A DNA stretch of 64,000 bases from Phaeobacter sp. CECT 5382 (GCF_001457775.1 NZ_CYSG01000007.1:62001-126000), one strand, 5' to 3'; shown: positions 1-8,510, numbered from the stretch's first letter. The notes: generated from the letters alone by a model not told the origin. Numbers and translations are program-made.

Positions 1-42
1 CGAAATCTCGTTCCACACTGACGCCCTGAATCCACGGGGCAG

Positions 43-1689
43 ATGAGGCTGTTGTCCATGACCCTGCGTTCCAAGACTACTACAGCTCTGCCATACAATG
101 TCCTGCAAAAAGGCGCTGCACATCTGCGCGCCTTTCGACAGGACGAAAGTGGCGTCATGGCCTATCCCACGGTTGCCTTCTTTCTATCGATGCTGGCGGT
201 TGGCGGGATTGGCGTGGATCTGATGCGGATGGAGCGCGACCGCACCATCCTGCAATACACGCTTGACCGCGCAGTACTGGCTGCGGCTGACCTCGATCAG
301 ACCCTAGCCCCGGCCATTGTCGTCAAGGACTACCTGAACAAGGCCGGCCTGGGTGACTATTATCAGGATCCGATCGTCGAGTCGGGCCTTGGCTACAAAC
401 GGGTGCAGGCCACAATCGACCAGACATTCGAAGCCCACCTGCTGAAGTTTTCCGGCGGCGGTGACCTACCAGTCTATGCAACGTCCAAAGCCGAGGAAAG
501 CATCGACGGGCTGGAGATTTCTCTGGTGCTGGACGTATCCGGGTCGATGAATTCCAACAGCCGTCTCACCAACCTGAAATCCGCAGCCAAAGATTTTATC
601 GACACTATGGTGGCCAATACCACCGATGGCAAAATGTCGGTATCGATCGTGCCCTACGCAACCCAGGTCTCCCTGCCGGATGACCTGTTCGGCGAATACA
701 CGACCACCGGCGGGAACGACTATTCCAATTGTGTAAACTTTGAAGGATCTCAGTTCAGCTCTGCGTCATTGCCGACCAGCCAGTCCCTGGAAGCCTCGAT
801 GCATTTCACCCCTTGGGGGTATAGCAACCGGGACATGCGAACCTATTACAGCACTCAAAATCTGGTCAGGAGTCCGGTTTGCGACGATCGTGACAGCCGC
901 CAGATCCTGCCGTTCCAGAAAGACGCAACCAAGCTGAAGACCTTCATTCAGAACCTGTCGGCAGGCGGCAACACCTCGATCGATATCGGGATGAAATGGG
1001 GCACCTCGCTGCTGGATCCAACTGCAAGACCGGCAATTCACGCCCTTTCCACAGGGTTTGAAACCTCGGTTCCTGCTGATTTCACCGAGCGCCCAGCAGA
1101 TTATACTGACTCCGACACATTGAAGATCATCGTGTTGATGACCGACGGTCAGAACACGTCGCAATACTATGTCGAGGATGAATACCGGGATGGTTTCAGC
1201 GGTGTATGGTACAACTCACACTACAAATCCTACTCGACCTATGACTCCCGGTATGGCGGACGCTACTTCTTTCACTACAACAACAGCTGGTACGACCATC
1301 CCTATGGCAATGAAGGCAGTGAATCAGGCACCGCTGTCAATCTGACCTACGCCGAACTGTTCGCCCGCACCTCGCTAAAATATTTGTATCGCTACATCTA
1401 CGATGAGTGGATGGATTTCTATGATGCGCGCAACAAGTGGTACTATGACGTTTTTGGCTCCTACGGCAACTCGACCAAGAACGCCCGCACCCGCAGCATC
1501 TGCACGGCCGCCAAGGCTAAAGGGGTCATCGTCTATACCATCGGCTTTGAGGCCCCCAGCAACGGTGTCGCCGTCCTGAGAGACTGCGCCAGTTCTGATG
1601 CTCATTACTTCGATGTGGACGGGCTGGAAATCAATGATGCCTTTGCATCGATCGCCACCTCCATCCGCCAACTGAGGTTGACCCAATGA
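43..1689 (+). CDS. TadG-like pilus assembly protein with vWA domain
   Basis: A 548-residue protein of the TadG type, expected to be anchored in the inner membrane with a large periplasmic part and to act in Tad/Flp pilus assembly. A TadE/G-like N-terminal hydrophobic segment lies at about residues 39-60. A von Willebrand A domain follows, with the MIDAS motif DVSGS near residue 164, a GGNTS motif near 310 and MTDG near 366. Between the last MIDAS element and the domain end is an unusual tyrosine-rich stretch (residues 375-474, 21 Tyr in 100). The next gene starts at an ATGA overlap, so this is an operon with two more TadE-like genes. An alternative start at 58 is equally plausible; neither has a strong ribosome site. 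Confidence 0.85.
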   Translation: MRLLSMTLRSKTTTALPYNVLQKGAAHLRAFRQDESGVMAYPTVAFFLSMLAVGGIGVDLMRMERDRTILQYTLDRAVLAAADLDQTLAPAIVVKDYLNKAGLGDYYQDPIVESGLGYKRVQATIDQTFEAHLLKFSGGGDLPVYATSKAEESIDGLEISLVLDVSGSMNSNSRLTNLKSAAKDFIDTMVANTTDGKMSVSIVPYATQVSLPDDLFGEYTTTGGNDYSNCVNFEGSQFSSASLPTSQSLEASMHFTPWGYSNRDMRTYYSTQNLVRSPVCDDRDSRQILPFQKDATKLKTFIQNLSAGGNTSIDIGMKWGTSLLDPTARPAIHALSTGFETSVPADFTERPADYTDSDTLKIIVLMTDGQNTSQYYVEDEYRDGFSGVWYNSHYKSYSTYDSRYGGRYFFHYNNSWYDHPYGNEGSESGTAVNLTYAELFARTSLKYLYRYIYDEWMDFYDARNKWYYDVFGSYGNSTKNARTRSICTAAKAKGVIVYTIGFEAPSNGVAVLRDCASSDAHYFDVDGLEINDAFASIATSIRQLRLTQ

Positions 1690-2225
1690 CCCAACATGGA
1701 CCCCTTCGCGCCCTGCGCCGGTTCCGGCGCGAAGAAGATGGCAATGCCACATTGGAATTTGCCATCCTCATCCCGGCCTTCCTGATGATCCTGATGTCCA
1801 CGGTCGAATTGGGGCTGATCAATATCCGCCAATCCCAGCTTGAACGCGCCTTGGACATCACGGTCCGTAGCATTCGCCTCTCGACTGGTGCGGTGCCACA
1901 GCATGACGCAATCCGCGATCAGGTCTGCGAGGTTTCCGGCTTTATCGACAATTGCAGCACCTCGCTGCGACTGGAAATGGTGCAGCTGGATCCCTTCGCC
2001 TGGGCAGGCGTCGATCCAGAGCCCGATTGCATCAGCAAGGTCGAAGACGTCCAGCCTGTACGCAACTTTACCGGCGGACAATCCAACGAACTGATGCTGA
2101 TCCGCGCCTGCATGAAGTTCCGCCCGATGTTCTCTGACTGGGGCCTGGGCGGAGATCTGGGAAAAGACAGCGATGGACGGGTCAGCCTGTTTGCGTCCTC
2201 CGCCTTTGTTCAGGAGCCAAGATAA
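1686..2225 (+). CDS. TadE-like pseudopilin/pilus assembly protein
   Basis: A 179-residue member of the TadE family. The N-terminus is basic and followed by the typical G-N-A-T-L-E-F-A motif (about residues 19-26) and one hydrophobic helix, the arrangement that lets TadE proteins be processed by prepilin peptidase TadV in characterised Tad systems. The remainder is an extracytoplasmic domain with several cysteines that could form disulfides. The start ATG overlaps the stop of the vWA TadG gene by four bases (ATGA), implying translational coupling. Family assignment is firm; the exact role as minor pilin or assembly factor is inferred from family and neighbours. Confidence 0.85.
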   Translation: MTQHGPLRALRRFRREEDGNATLEFAILIPAFLMILMSTVELGLINIRQSQLERALDITVRSIRLSTGAVPQHDAIRDQVCEVSGFIDNCSTSLRLEMVQLDPFAWAGVDPEPDCISKVEDVQPVRNFTGGQSNELMLIRACMKFRPMFSDWGLGGDLGKDSDGRVSLFASSAFVQEPR

Positions 2226-2228
2226 GCC

Positions 2229-2828
2229 ATGTTACATGCTTTCCTCCAGCGCCTGCGCGCCTTCCGGCAAGAGACCTCCGGTCTGGTCTCCGTTGAATTC
2301 GCTCTCTATGTTCCGCTGCTTCTGTGGCTCTTTGCGGCAATCTACACCTTTTTTGATGCCTTCCGTCAGGAAAGCGTCAATCTGAAAGCCGCCTATACCG
2401 TTTCGGATCTGATCTCACGCGAGACGACAACGCTGAACGAGACCTATATCGACAGCATGTACGAGATGACCAAACTGCTGATCCGGTCGGATTCGCAGAT
2501 CTCGCTTCGGGTCTCGGTGGTGCGCTGGGACGAAGACAACAATCGCTACTATGTGGACTGGTCAAAGGTACGCGGCAGCAATCTGCCAGTCTGGACCAAC
2601 AGCACAATCAGCGAGGTCAAAGATGACCTGCCGGCCATGCCCGACGAAGAACGCGTAATTCTGGTGGAAACCCGCAACGAGATGGTGCCCGCCTTCAAGG
2701 TCGGCCTGCCGGATCTGGACATCAACAATTTTGTCTTTACCCGCCCCCGTTTTGCACCGCTGGTACATTTCGAAGGCGAAGACCTGGGCGGTGGCGATCA
2801 CAACGATGGATCAGACGAGCTGGATTGA
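2229..2828 (+). CDS. TadE/TadG-family pilus assembly protein
   Basis: A 199-residue protein with a basic N-terminus, a TadE-like motif (S-V-E-F-A-L at about 20-25) and a single transmembrane helix to about residue 42, followed by a periplasmic domain. The C-terminal tail is acidic and rich in Gly, Asp and His. It begins three bases after the preceding TadE-like gene, so the three genes form one transcription unit, probably the end of a Tad locus starting upstream of the window. The protein ends just before a tandem palindromic repeat and no further tad gene follows. Confidence 0.8.
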   Translation: MLHAFLQRLRAFRQETSGLVSVEFALYVPLLLWLFAAIYTFFDAFRQESVNLKAAYTVSDLISRETTTLNETYIDSMYEMTKLLIRSDSQISLRVSVVRWDEDNNRYYVDWSKVRGSNLPVWTNSTISEVKDDLPAMPDEERVILVETRNEMVPAFKVGLPDLDINNFVFTRPRFAPLVHFEGEDLGGGDHNDGSDELD

Positions 2829-2860
2829 TGCAGACTTGAACTGTTTCAGGCTTGGCCCGG

Positions 2861-2916
2861 TTCAGACTTAGTCTGACACCAATCAGGACTTCAGACTTAG
2901 TCTGACACCAATCAGG
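2861..2916. repeat. Tandem 27-bp direct repeat, each with a palindromic core
   Basis: Two exact 27-bp copies at 2861-2887 and 2890-2916 (29-bp period). Each contains the 13-base near-palindrome CAGACTTAGTCTG. The repeat sits in the gap between the convergent TadE-like gene and the minus-strand membrane-protein gene. It could be a paired protein-binding site or act in transcription termination; there is no T-tract. Confidence 0.75.
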
Positions 2917-2941
2917 GCGGGGCAGTTACAGACACTGCTGG

Positions 2942-3415
2942 CTACAGGCTGCGCTGAGCAATCATGGCGGCGAGGATTTCCGACATCGCCTTGCTGTGCG
3001 AGCCCGGCGTCACACCGCCAATGCCGATACGACGCCCTGCGCGCCACCACAGACCCGGCATCCAGATCCGACTTCCGGGTGTCGCAGTGCGGATCAAAAA
3101 CCCGTTCGAGGGCTTAAAGGCAAAAAAACCACGATCAATGGTCTGGATGTCTTCCACCCGAGCAATGACGGTCCCGTCGGTGCAACGCAGCTCACGTTCG
3201 GTCAGCTCAATCTGGTGCTCTGTGGCCTGCCACATACGCACGGCCAGCCACAGCGCGCCCAGCCCGACAACCAGCAAAAACACCAACCACCCCATGGATG
3301 GCGGCGTGGCAACCGCAACATAGAGCAATGTCGCACCAATTACGGCCAGCATGCTCACGCCCATGACACGCCGCAGACCCGAGGCCTCAACCGTTACCAA
3401 GACTTCGTCTGTCAT
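2942..3415 (-). CDS. Small membrane protein of unknown function
   Basis: A 157-residue protein not assigned to a named family here. Two closely spaced transmembrane segments lie at about residues 20-38 and 43-60. A soluble C-terminal part of about 95 residues has alternating hydrophobic strands, reminiscent of a PH-like (DUF304-type) domain on a two-helix membrane anchor; that likeness is only an impression. The start at 3415 is chosen because a good AGGAGA site lies seven bases upstream; an in-frame ATG further out would add seven residues but lacks such a site. It stands alone, convergent with the Tad genes. Confidence 0.7.
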   Translation of the reverse strand: MTDEVLVTVEASGLRRVMGVSMLAVIGATLLYVAVATPPSMGWLVFLLVVGLGALWLAVRMWQATEHQIELTERELRCTDGTVIARVEDIQTIDRGFFAFKPSNGFLIRTATPGSRIWMPGLWWRAGRRIGIGGVTPGSHSKAMSEILAAMIAQRSL

Positions 3416-3650
3416 CCGTTGTTCTCCTGCCATCATCTGTCACAGCACTCCTTTTGTCAGCGCCATGGGTCGGCCCAACCTCTGGCCGGACACTGGCGGG
3501 AGGCATAACCTGAATTTACAAAAACGAACAGCCCCACTCCAATCCCGTCTGAACTTCGCTTCCCACAAGAGCAGCCGACCTTGGCACTGCAACGACAAAA
3601 ACTGAAACAGCTCTATTGTGCGCGCCACTTAGCCTCACTATCGTCGCGCC

Positions 3651-4838
3651 ATGAGCTGGCCACAAAATACCCCCCCGCGCCAAGACAGTGATGCCGCTGC
3701 TGGCATCGAGATCTCAGATAATTTCGAACGCTTCACGCAGCGCAACGATATCTTCACCCGCGCCTTTTGGGACCCCAGCGTCACATCCAAACATACCGCC
3801 AAATTCTTTGCCTCCTATCGCATGGAGGCAGCACCCCGGCGTGGTGACGGGTTTGCGCAGCGCGATTTTGCCCTGCGCAATGCAGCCTGGCTGGTGTCGG
3901 ATGTGATTTCCAACCGGCGCGGTGATCAGGGCATCCGCGAGGGGTTTCAGGCTCCGATTCAAAACGACACCCCCGTCGCACCTGACCCTTTGGAGGTCGA
4001 AGACCCTGCCCGCATGAGCGCCGAAGTGAAACGCATTGCAGAGTTTTTTGGCGCCGATCTCTGCGGAATCACTGATCTGGATGAACGCTGGCTTTATGCC
4101 TCCCGCGTGGATACCCGTGATTTTTCAGAAGCCCCGCATGATCTGCCCGAAGGGCTGAACACAGTGATCGTTCTGGGCCACGAGATGGAAGCCGATCTGG
4201 TGGCCACCTACCCTTCGGCGCTGGCCGGAGCTGCGACCGGGCGCGAATACAGTCACGAGGCCTCGGTGGTGATGCAGCTGGCCGCCTATATCCGCAATCT
4301 CGGCTACGAGGCCGTTCCGTCGATGAACGACACGGGTCTGGTGATCCCCTATGCGGTCAAGGCTGGTCTCGGTGAATATGCCCGCAATCAGATGGTCATC
4401 ACGCCAGAGTACGGCCCGCGTCTGCGGTTTTCCAAGATCTTCACCAATCTGCCGCTGGCCCATGATGCCCCCAAACCCAAAGGTGTGCGCGCCTTTTGCG
4501 ATATCTGCACCAAATGCGCCGAGGCCTGCCCGGTCAAGGCGCTGCCCTTTGGCCCACCGCAAGAAGGCGGCAGCAATGTCTCGGCCATCAAAGGCGTGCG
4601 CAAATGGACTTCGAACGCAGAGAAATGCTTTTCCTTCTGGGCCAAGATGGCCTCGGACTGCGCCATCTGCATGCGGGTCTGCCCGTTCAACCGCGACTAT
4701 GAAAAGCCAGTCAACCGCCTGTGGTTGCGACTGGCCCTGTCCCGGTTTCGCAAACTGGCTCTGCGGCTGGCAGAAAAACACGGCACCCGCCTGAAGCCCG
4801 GAGACTGGTGGGCGCAGAGCCAAAAAGGCTCAAAGTGA
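3651..4838 (+). CDS. Reductive-dehalogenase-like iron-sulfur protein (QueG/RdhA superfamily)
   Basis: A 395-residue cytoplasmic protein. The C-terminal third carries two ferredoxin-type [4Fe-4S] motifs: C283-x2-C286-x2-C289-x3-C293-P and C326-x10-C337-x2-C340-x3-C344-P. The central region contains the reductive dehalogenase signatures of a helix ending in IRNLGY, then AGLGEYARN, then ITPEYGPRLRF, just before the cysteines. That order fits corrinoid-dependent RdhA-type proteins better than queuosine QueG, whose iron-sulfur spacing and N-terminus differ. There is no Tat signal and no RdhB membrane partner, so it would be a soluble, non-respiratory form. The true substrate is unknown; dehalogenation is a family-based possibility only. 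It is monocistronic, with pirin downstream on the same strand after a 117-base gap. Confidence 0.75.
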   Translation: MSWPQNTPPRQDSDAAAGIEISDNFERFTQRNDIFTRAFWDPSVTSKHTAKFFASYRMEAAPRRGDGFAQRDFALRNAAWLVSDVISNRRGDQGIREGFQAPIQNDTPVAPDPLEVEDPARMSAEVKRIAEFFGADLCGITDLDERWLYASRVDTRDFSEAPHDLPEGLNTVIVLGHEMEADLVATYPSALAGAATGREYSHEASVVMQLAAYIRNLGYEAVPSMNDTGLVIPYAVKAGLGEYARNQMVITPEYGPRLRFSKIFTNLPLAHDAPKPKGVRAFCDICTKCAEACPVKALPFGPPQEGGSNVSAIKGVRKWTSNAEKCFSFWAKMASDCAICMRVCPFNRDYEKPVNRLWLRLALSRFRKLALRLAEKHGTRLKPGDWWAQSQKGSK

Positions 4839-4955
4839 GGCTTGCGCCTGACCATATCTGTGCATTTTCGCGCAGACGTGGTGATGAGATCGGGGTTTTG
4901 TGAAACCATGTAGCGTCCTAGCTATTGGGGGCACCAACCCCTCAGGAGGCGGAAC

Positions 4956-5882
4956 ATGTCCCTTCAATCCGGCAAAGCAAGGCCTATTCTCGAAACCCGG
5001 GCTGCCCGACCCACGCTCGAAGGGGCGGGTGTGAAACTGCACCGCGCCTTTGGCTTTCAGGATCCGAGTGAACTCGACCCCTTTTTGCTGTTTGACGATT
5101 TTCGCAACGAAGATCCTGTCGACTACATGCAGGGTTTCCCGTGGCACCCGCATCGCGGAATTGAAACCATCACCTATGTTTTGTCCGGCGAGGTCGAACA
5201 CAGCGACTCTCTTGGCAATACCGGCAGTCTTGGGGCTGGTGATGTGCAATGGATGACGGCTGGATCCGGCATCCTGCATCAGGAAATGCCGCGCGGCAAC
5301 GCACAGGGACAGATGCACGGGTTTCAGCTCTGGGGTAATCTGCCTGGGGACCAGAAAATGTGCGCCCCGCGCTATCAGGACGTGGCCGCGCGCGAGATCC
5401 CGGAAGTTATCGATGATGACGGCACCCGGGTGCGGGTGATCACCGGCGAGTTCTGGGGCAAACGCGGCCCAGTGGATGGCATTGCCGCGGATCCCCAGTA
5501 TCTTGATGTCTCGGTTCCGGCTGGGGTGACCAAGACCTTTCGCATCGACACCTACCGGCGCGCCTTTGCCTATGTGTTTGAGGGGGCCGGTGCCTTTGTC
5601 GATGCCTCTGCTCCGCAGGGCGTGCTGCTGGAAAAGGAAGTCGCAGGCCAAGAGGTCAATATCCGCGACCTGTCAGGCAATCGCACTCTGGTACGGTTTG
5701 GCACCGGCGATGAGGTCACCGTGCAGGCAGGCCCTGACGGGCTGCGTTTCTTGCTGATTTCAGGCGCGCCAATTGATGAACCTGTCGCCTGGCACGGCCC
5801 CATCGTGATGAATACAAAGGCCGAATTGCAGCAGGCCTTCAAGGATCTACGCAATGGAACCTTCATTGCTCCGACACATTAA
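4956..5882 (+). CDS. Pirin family protein
   Basis: A 308-residue bicupin of the pirin family. The N-terminal cupin shows the family metal-binding set: H64 and H66 in the motif PWHPHRGIETITY, and H108 and E110 in GILHQEMP. The family consists of Fe(II)-binding proteins, some with quercetin dioxygenase activity, others regulatory; the role here cannot be told. A strong AGGAGG ribosome site lies a few bases before the start. It converges on the TetR regulator gene, with a hairpin between them. Confidence 0.9.
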   Translation: MSLQSGKARPILETRAARPTLEGAGVKLHRAFGFQDPSELDPFLLFDDFRNEDPVDYMQGFPWHPHRGIETITYVLSGEVEHSDSLGNTGSLGAGDVQWMTAGSGILHQEMPRGNAQGQMHGFQLWGNLPGDQKMCAPRYQDVAAREIPEVIDDDGTRVRVITGEFWGKRGPVDGIAADPQYLDVSVPAGVTKTFRIDTYRRAFAYVFEGAGAFVDASAPQGVLLEKEVAGQEVNIRDLSGNRTLVRFGTGDEVTVQAGPDGLRFLLISGAPIDEPVAWHGPIVMNTKAELQQAFKDLRNGTFIAPTH

Positions 5883-5890
5883 CACCTCTC

Positions 5891-5911
5891 GGGCGGGGAG
5901 TTTCTCCGCCC
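5891..5911. terminator. Hairpin between convergent pirin and tetR genes
   Basis: GGGCGGGGA (5891-5899), loop GTT, TCTCCGCCC (5903-5911): nine pairs with one G-U wobble. It lies between two convergent stop codons, so it probably ends transcripts from both sides, although no clear T-tract follows on either strand. Confidence 0.5.
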
Positions 5912-5921
5912 AATGCGCCCT

Positions 5922-6509
5922 TCAAGCGGTGACTGATTTTCGCACCATGTCCCAATAGACGCTTTCAACCTCGTCCAGCGACAGACGGCCGCCACTGCGA
6001 TACCAAGTCATCACCCCGTTCAGCATGGCAATCACCGCAAGGGTGGCGATCTTGGTGTCCGGGATGGTGAATTGCCCCGTCGCGACCCCCTGCTTCAGCA
6101 CCGCCTCCAGCGCGTCCTCATAGGCTCGGCGCAGGGTCTCGATTGCGGCAAAATTTTCCTCGGTCAGATTGCGCAGCTCCATATAGGCGATGAAAACCGC
6201 ATCCGGGCGCTGCATGTGAAAGCCGATGTGAAAGCGCACAAATGCCTCCAGTTGCGCCATGGCATCATCGGGCTTGGCAGCGGCCTGCCAGGCCGCCAGC
6301 AACTCGCGCATGTGGCCCTCCATCAGGGAATGCAGCAGGCTTTGTTTGTCTGGCGTGTAATTATACAGAGCCCCAGCCTGCACCCCGACCTCTTTGGCGA
6401 TCTGGCGCATCGAGACCGCAGCATAGCCATGCTGCGCAAACAGATGCAGCGCCGCATCACGAATGCGCGGGCCAGTGATATCGGAATGAGAACCTTGAGT
6501 ACGTGCCAT
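5922..6509 (-). CDS. TetR/AcrR family transcriptional regulator
   Basis: A 195-residue one-component regulator. The N-terminal helix-turn-helix spans about residues 10-55, including ALHLFAQHGYAAVSMRQIAKE and the recognition part GVQAGALYNY; the C-terminal domain binds an unknown ligand. The ATG at 6509 matches the normal TetR N-terminus; the reading frame extends much further upstream but that extension looks non-coding. A perfect inverted repeat lies 15-30 bases upstream (6524-6539) and is the likely autoregulatory operator. The divergent neighbour is a small lipoprotein gene, a possible target. Confidence 0.88.
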   Translation of the reverse strand: MARTQGSHSDITGPRIRDAALHLFAQHGYAAVSMRQIAKEVGVQAGALYNYTPDKQSLLHSLMEGHMRELLAAWQAAAKPDDAMAQLEAFVRFHIGFHMQRPDAVFIAYMELRNLTEENFAAIETLRRAYEDALEAVLKQGVATGQFTIPDTKIATLAVIAMLNGVMTWYRSGGRLSLDEVESVYWDMVRKSVTA

Positions 6510-6523
6510 GGCAATGACGGTAA

Positions 6524-6539
6524 CTGAACATTTGTTCAG
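6524..6539. promoter_or_regulatory. Probable TetR-type operator
   Basis: CTGAACA-TT-TGTTCAG is a perfect 7+7 inverted repeat 15 bases upstream of the TetR start codon and 100 bases upstream of the divergent lipoprotein gene. Size and symmetry are typical of TetR-family operators. Binding by this regulator is inferred from position. Confidence 0.65.
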
Positions 6540-6638
6540 AAAAAAGCCCCCAAGCGGTAAAAACACCCCAACGCAAAGGCCCAGCTTGTGCCTATCCTGA
6601 CAATTGTGCATCAAGGGGCATCTCAAAGGAAATGTGAT

Positions 6639-6902
6639 ATGCGCCGTCCTCTTGCTCTGCTGCCAATATGTGCTGTTCTTGCGATTGGATTGCTGACCGG
6701 CTGCACCAACGAGCCGGAACTTGAAAATCGCATCTCGCCTGCCCTGCGCAAAGCGGACTATCCTGATCTGGCGCCGATTGATCAGCTGCTGGAACCGCTG
6801 CCTGCACCACAGGACCAGGCTTTGGAATTGGAACAGGAGCTTGAGGCCCGCAGCAACAGGCTGGAACGCCGCGCCGAGGCGCTGCGCCGGGCAACCAACT
6901 GA
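6639..6902 (+). CDS. Small lipoprotein
   Basis: An 87-residue protein with a type II signal peptide: basic start MRRP, hydrophobic core and lipobox LTGC with the acylated Cys at position 22. The mature part is short, charged and helical (Glu/Arg-rich C-terminus), with no recognisable domain. The start at 6639 is chosen because AAAGGA precedes it by about eight bases and it gives the proper signal peptide; an earlier in-frame ATG at 6588 does not. It is divergent from the TetR gene. Function unknown. Confidence 0.75.
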   Translation: MRRPLALLPICAVLAIGLLTGCTNEPELENRISPALRKADYPDLAPIDQLLEPLPAPQDQALELEQELEARSNRLERRAEALRRATN

Positions 6903-6971
6903 CCCCAGCTGCGACCGCATCAAATCTGCGCAAGCCACCCTTTCTTATTTGGGCAATCACTCCTTATTTCC

Positions 6972-6991
6972 CGGCGCTTTTGCCAGCGCCG
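6972..6991 (+). terminator. Possible terminator hairpin after the lipoprotein gene
   Basis: CGGCGCT (6972-6978) pairs with AGCGCCG (6985-6991) around a six-base loop, about 70 bases after the lipoprotein stop and before hom. The following sequence has only a weak T-rich run. Confidence 0.4.
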
Positions 6992-7056
6992 TTGCACCCT
7001 TTCTCTGAACCCGCTAAGGCGGGACAACACAGATGGATAAAAAAGGATCTCCGGCT

Positions 7057-8343
7057 ATGACAAAACCGCTTCGTCTTGGGATTGCAGGTTTGGGCACGGT
7101 TGGCGTGGGCGTTGTCAAAATCGTCCGCCGCCAGGCTGAAATGCTGGAGATGCGCACCGGTCGCCCTGTGGTGATCACAGCCGTTTCTGCCCGCGACGCC
7201 GACAAGGATCGCGGTGTCGCCCTGACCGGTTATGCCTGGGAAAGTGACCCAGTGGCATTGGCCAAACGCGATGATGTCGACGTCTTTGTCGAACTGATGG
7301 GCGGCCACGAAGGCGCTGCCAAAGAGGCAACCGAGGCAGCGCTTGCCTCTGGCAAGGATGTGGTCACCGCCAACAAAGCACTTTTGGCCATCCACGGTCA
7401 GGCCCTCGCAGAACAAGCCGAGGCCGCAGGTCAGGTGATCCGTTTCGAGGCAGCTGTCGCTGGCGGCATCCCAGTGATCAAATCTCTGACCGAAGGTTTG
7501 GCCGGCAATCAGATCACCCGGGTGATGGGCGTAATGAACGGCACCTGCAACTATATCCTCACCCGGATGGAGGCCACCGGCGAAGGCTACAATGTGTTGT
7601 TCGACGAATGCGCCCGCCTCGGCTATCTCGAGGCTGATCCAAACTTGGACGTCGGCGGCATTGATGCAGGCCACAAACTGGCGCTGCTGTCGTCGATCGC
7701 CTTTGGCAGCAAACCCGCCTTTGACGACGTGGTGCTGCAGGGCATCCAGCGCATAGAGCTGGATGATATCCGCCATGCCGCCGATATGGGCTACCGGATC
7801 AAACTGCTTGGGGTTGCCCAACGTACCGCCCGCGGGCTGGAACAACGCATGACGCCCTGCCTGGTGCCTGCAAACTCGCCCCTGGGTCAGCTCGAAGGCG
7901 GCACCAATATGGTGGTGATAGAAGGCGACGCAGTCGAACAAGTGGTGCTGCGCGGCCCTGGTGCCGGCGAAGGCCCTACCGCCAGCGCTGTTCTGGGAGA
8001 CATTTGCGATCTCGCGCGCGGCTTGCGTATTGCCACCTTTGGCCAGCCCGCCACCACCTTGCAGCACATCCCGGCCGCACAAACCGGACTGCCTGCCCCT
8101 TACTATTTGCGTCTGGCACTTCAGGACAAACCCGGTGCGCTGGCCAAGGTCGCTGCCGTGTTGGGGGATGCGGGGATCTCCATCGACCGGATGCGCCAAT
8201 ACGGCCATTCTGAGCCCACCGCCCCGGTGCTGATCGTCACTCACAAATGCACCTCCGCAATGCTGGATATTGCGATCGAAGCCCTGGCAGACACCGGTGT
8301 CGTGGATGGCGACCCCGTCGCCCTGCGCATCGAAGAGTTGTAA
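7057..8343 (+). CDS. hom: Homoserine dehydrogenase
   Basis: A 428-residue enzyme reducing aspartate-semialdehyde to homoserine with NAD(P)H, in the shared branch of threonine and methionine synthesis. The N-terminal Rossmann motif GLGTVGVG lies at about residues 11-18. The catalytic domain includes GGIPVIKSL and the MGVMNGTCNYILT segment. A C-terminal ACT domain from about residue 350 (LALQDKPGALAKVA...) suggests allosteric control by an amino acid, typically threonine. ATG 7057 is preferred over 7033 because AAGGA lies nine bases upstream and it gives the usual family length. Confidence 0.96.
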   Translation: MTKPLRLGIAGLGTVGVGVVKIVRRQAEMLEMRTGRPVVITAVSARDADKDRGVALTGYAWESDPVALAKRDDVDVFVELMGGHEGAAKEATEAALASGKDVVTANKALLAIHGQALAEQAEAAGQVIRFEAAVAGGIPVIKSLTEGLAGNQITRVMGVMNGTCNYILTRMEATGEGYNVLFDECARLGYLEADPNLDVGGIDAGHKLALLSSIAFGSKPAFDDVVLQGIQRIELDDIRHAADMGYRIKLLGVAQRTARGLEQRMTPCLVPANSPLGQLEGGTNMVVIEGDAVEQVVLRGPGAGEGPTASAVLGDICDLARGLRIATFGQPATTLQHIPAAQTGLPAPYYLRLALQDKPGALAKVAAVLGDAGISIDRMRQYGHSEPTAPVLIVTHKCTSAMLDIAIEALADTGVVDGDPVALRIEEL

Positions 8344-8376
8344 TTTGCCGCCCAATCGGAGCGAAAAGACGAAAAA

Positions 8377-8415
8377 GGCGCGCAAATCTGCTCCCTTCAG
8401 AGCACAGAGCGCGCC
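8377..8415. other. Branched inverted repeat between hom and glpX
   Basis: GGCGCGC (8377-8383) pairs with GCGCGCC (8409-8415). Inside it, TGCTC (8389-8393) pairs with GAGCA (8400-8404). The structure may attenuate or end the hom transcript; it lacks a clear T-tract on the plus strand. Confidence 0.4.
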
Positions 8416-8510
8416 TTCCCGCCAAAGCTAACGCTATCATCCCTTGCCCGCGGCCCCAGCAAAAGGCTATGCGACAGGCAGCCCGTACGGATTGTAACAG
8501 GATTTTGAGT

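Noticed and set aside
3651-4838. Calling this gene epoxyqueuosine reductase queG
   Set aside because: The second Fe-S motif spacing (C-x10-C-x2-C-x3-CP), the AGLGEYARN/ITPEYGP block and the N-terminal extension fit RdhA-type proteins better; QueG-like N-terminal residues are not evident.
6964-8385. Long 473-codon open frame antisense to hom
   Set aside because: It mirrors hom codon by codon; GC-rich third positions keep antisense frames open. No ribosome site or family resemblance.
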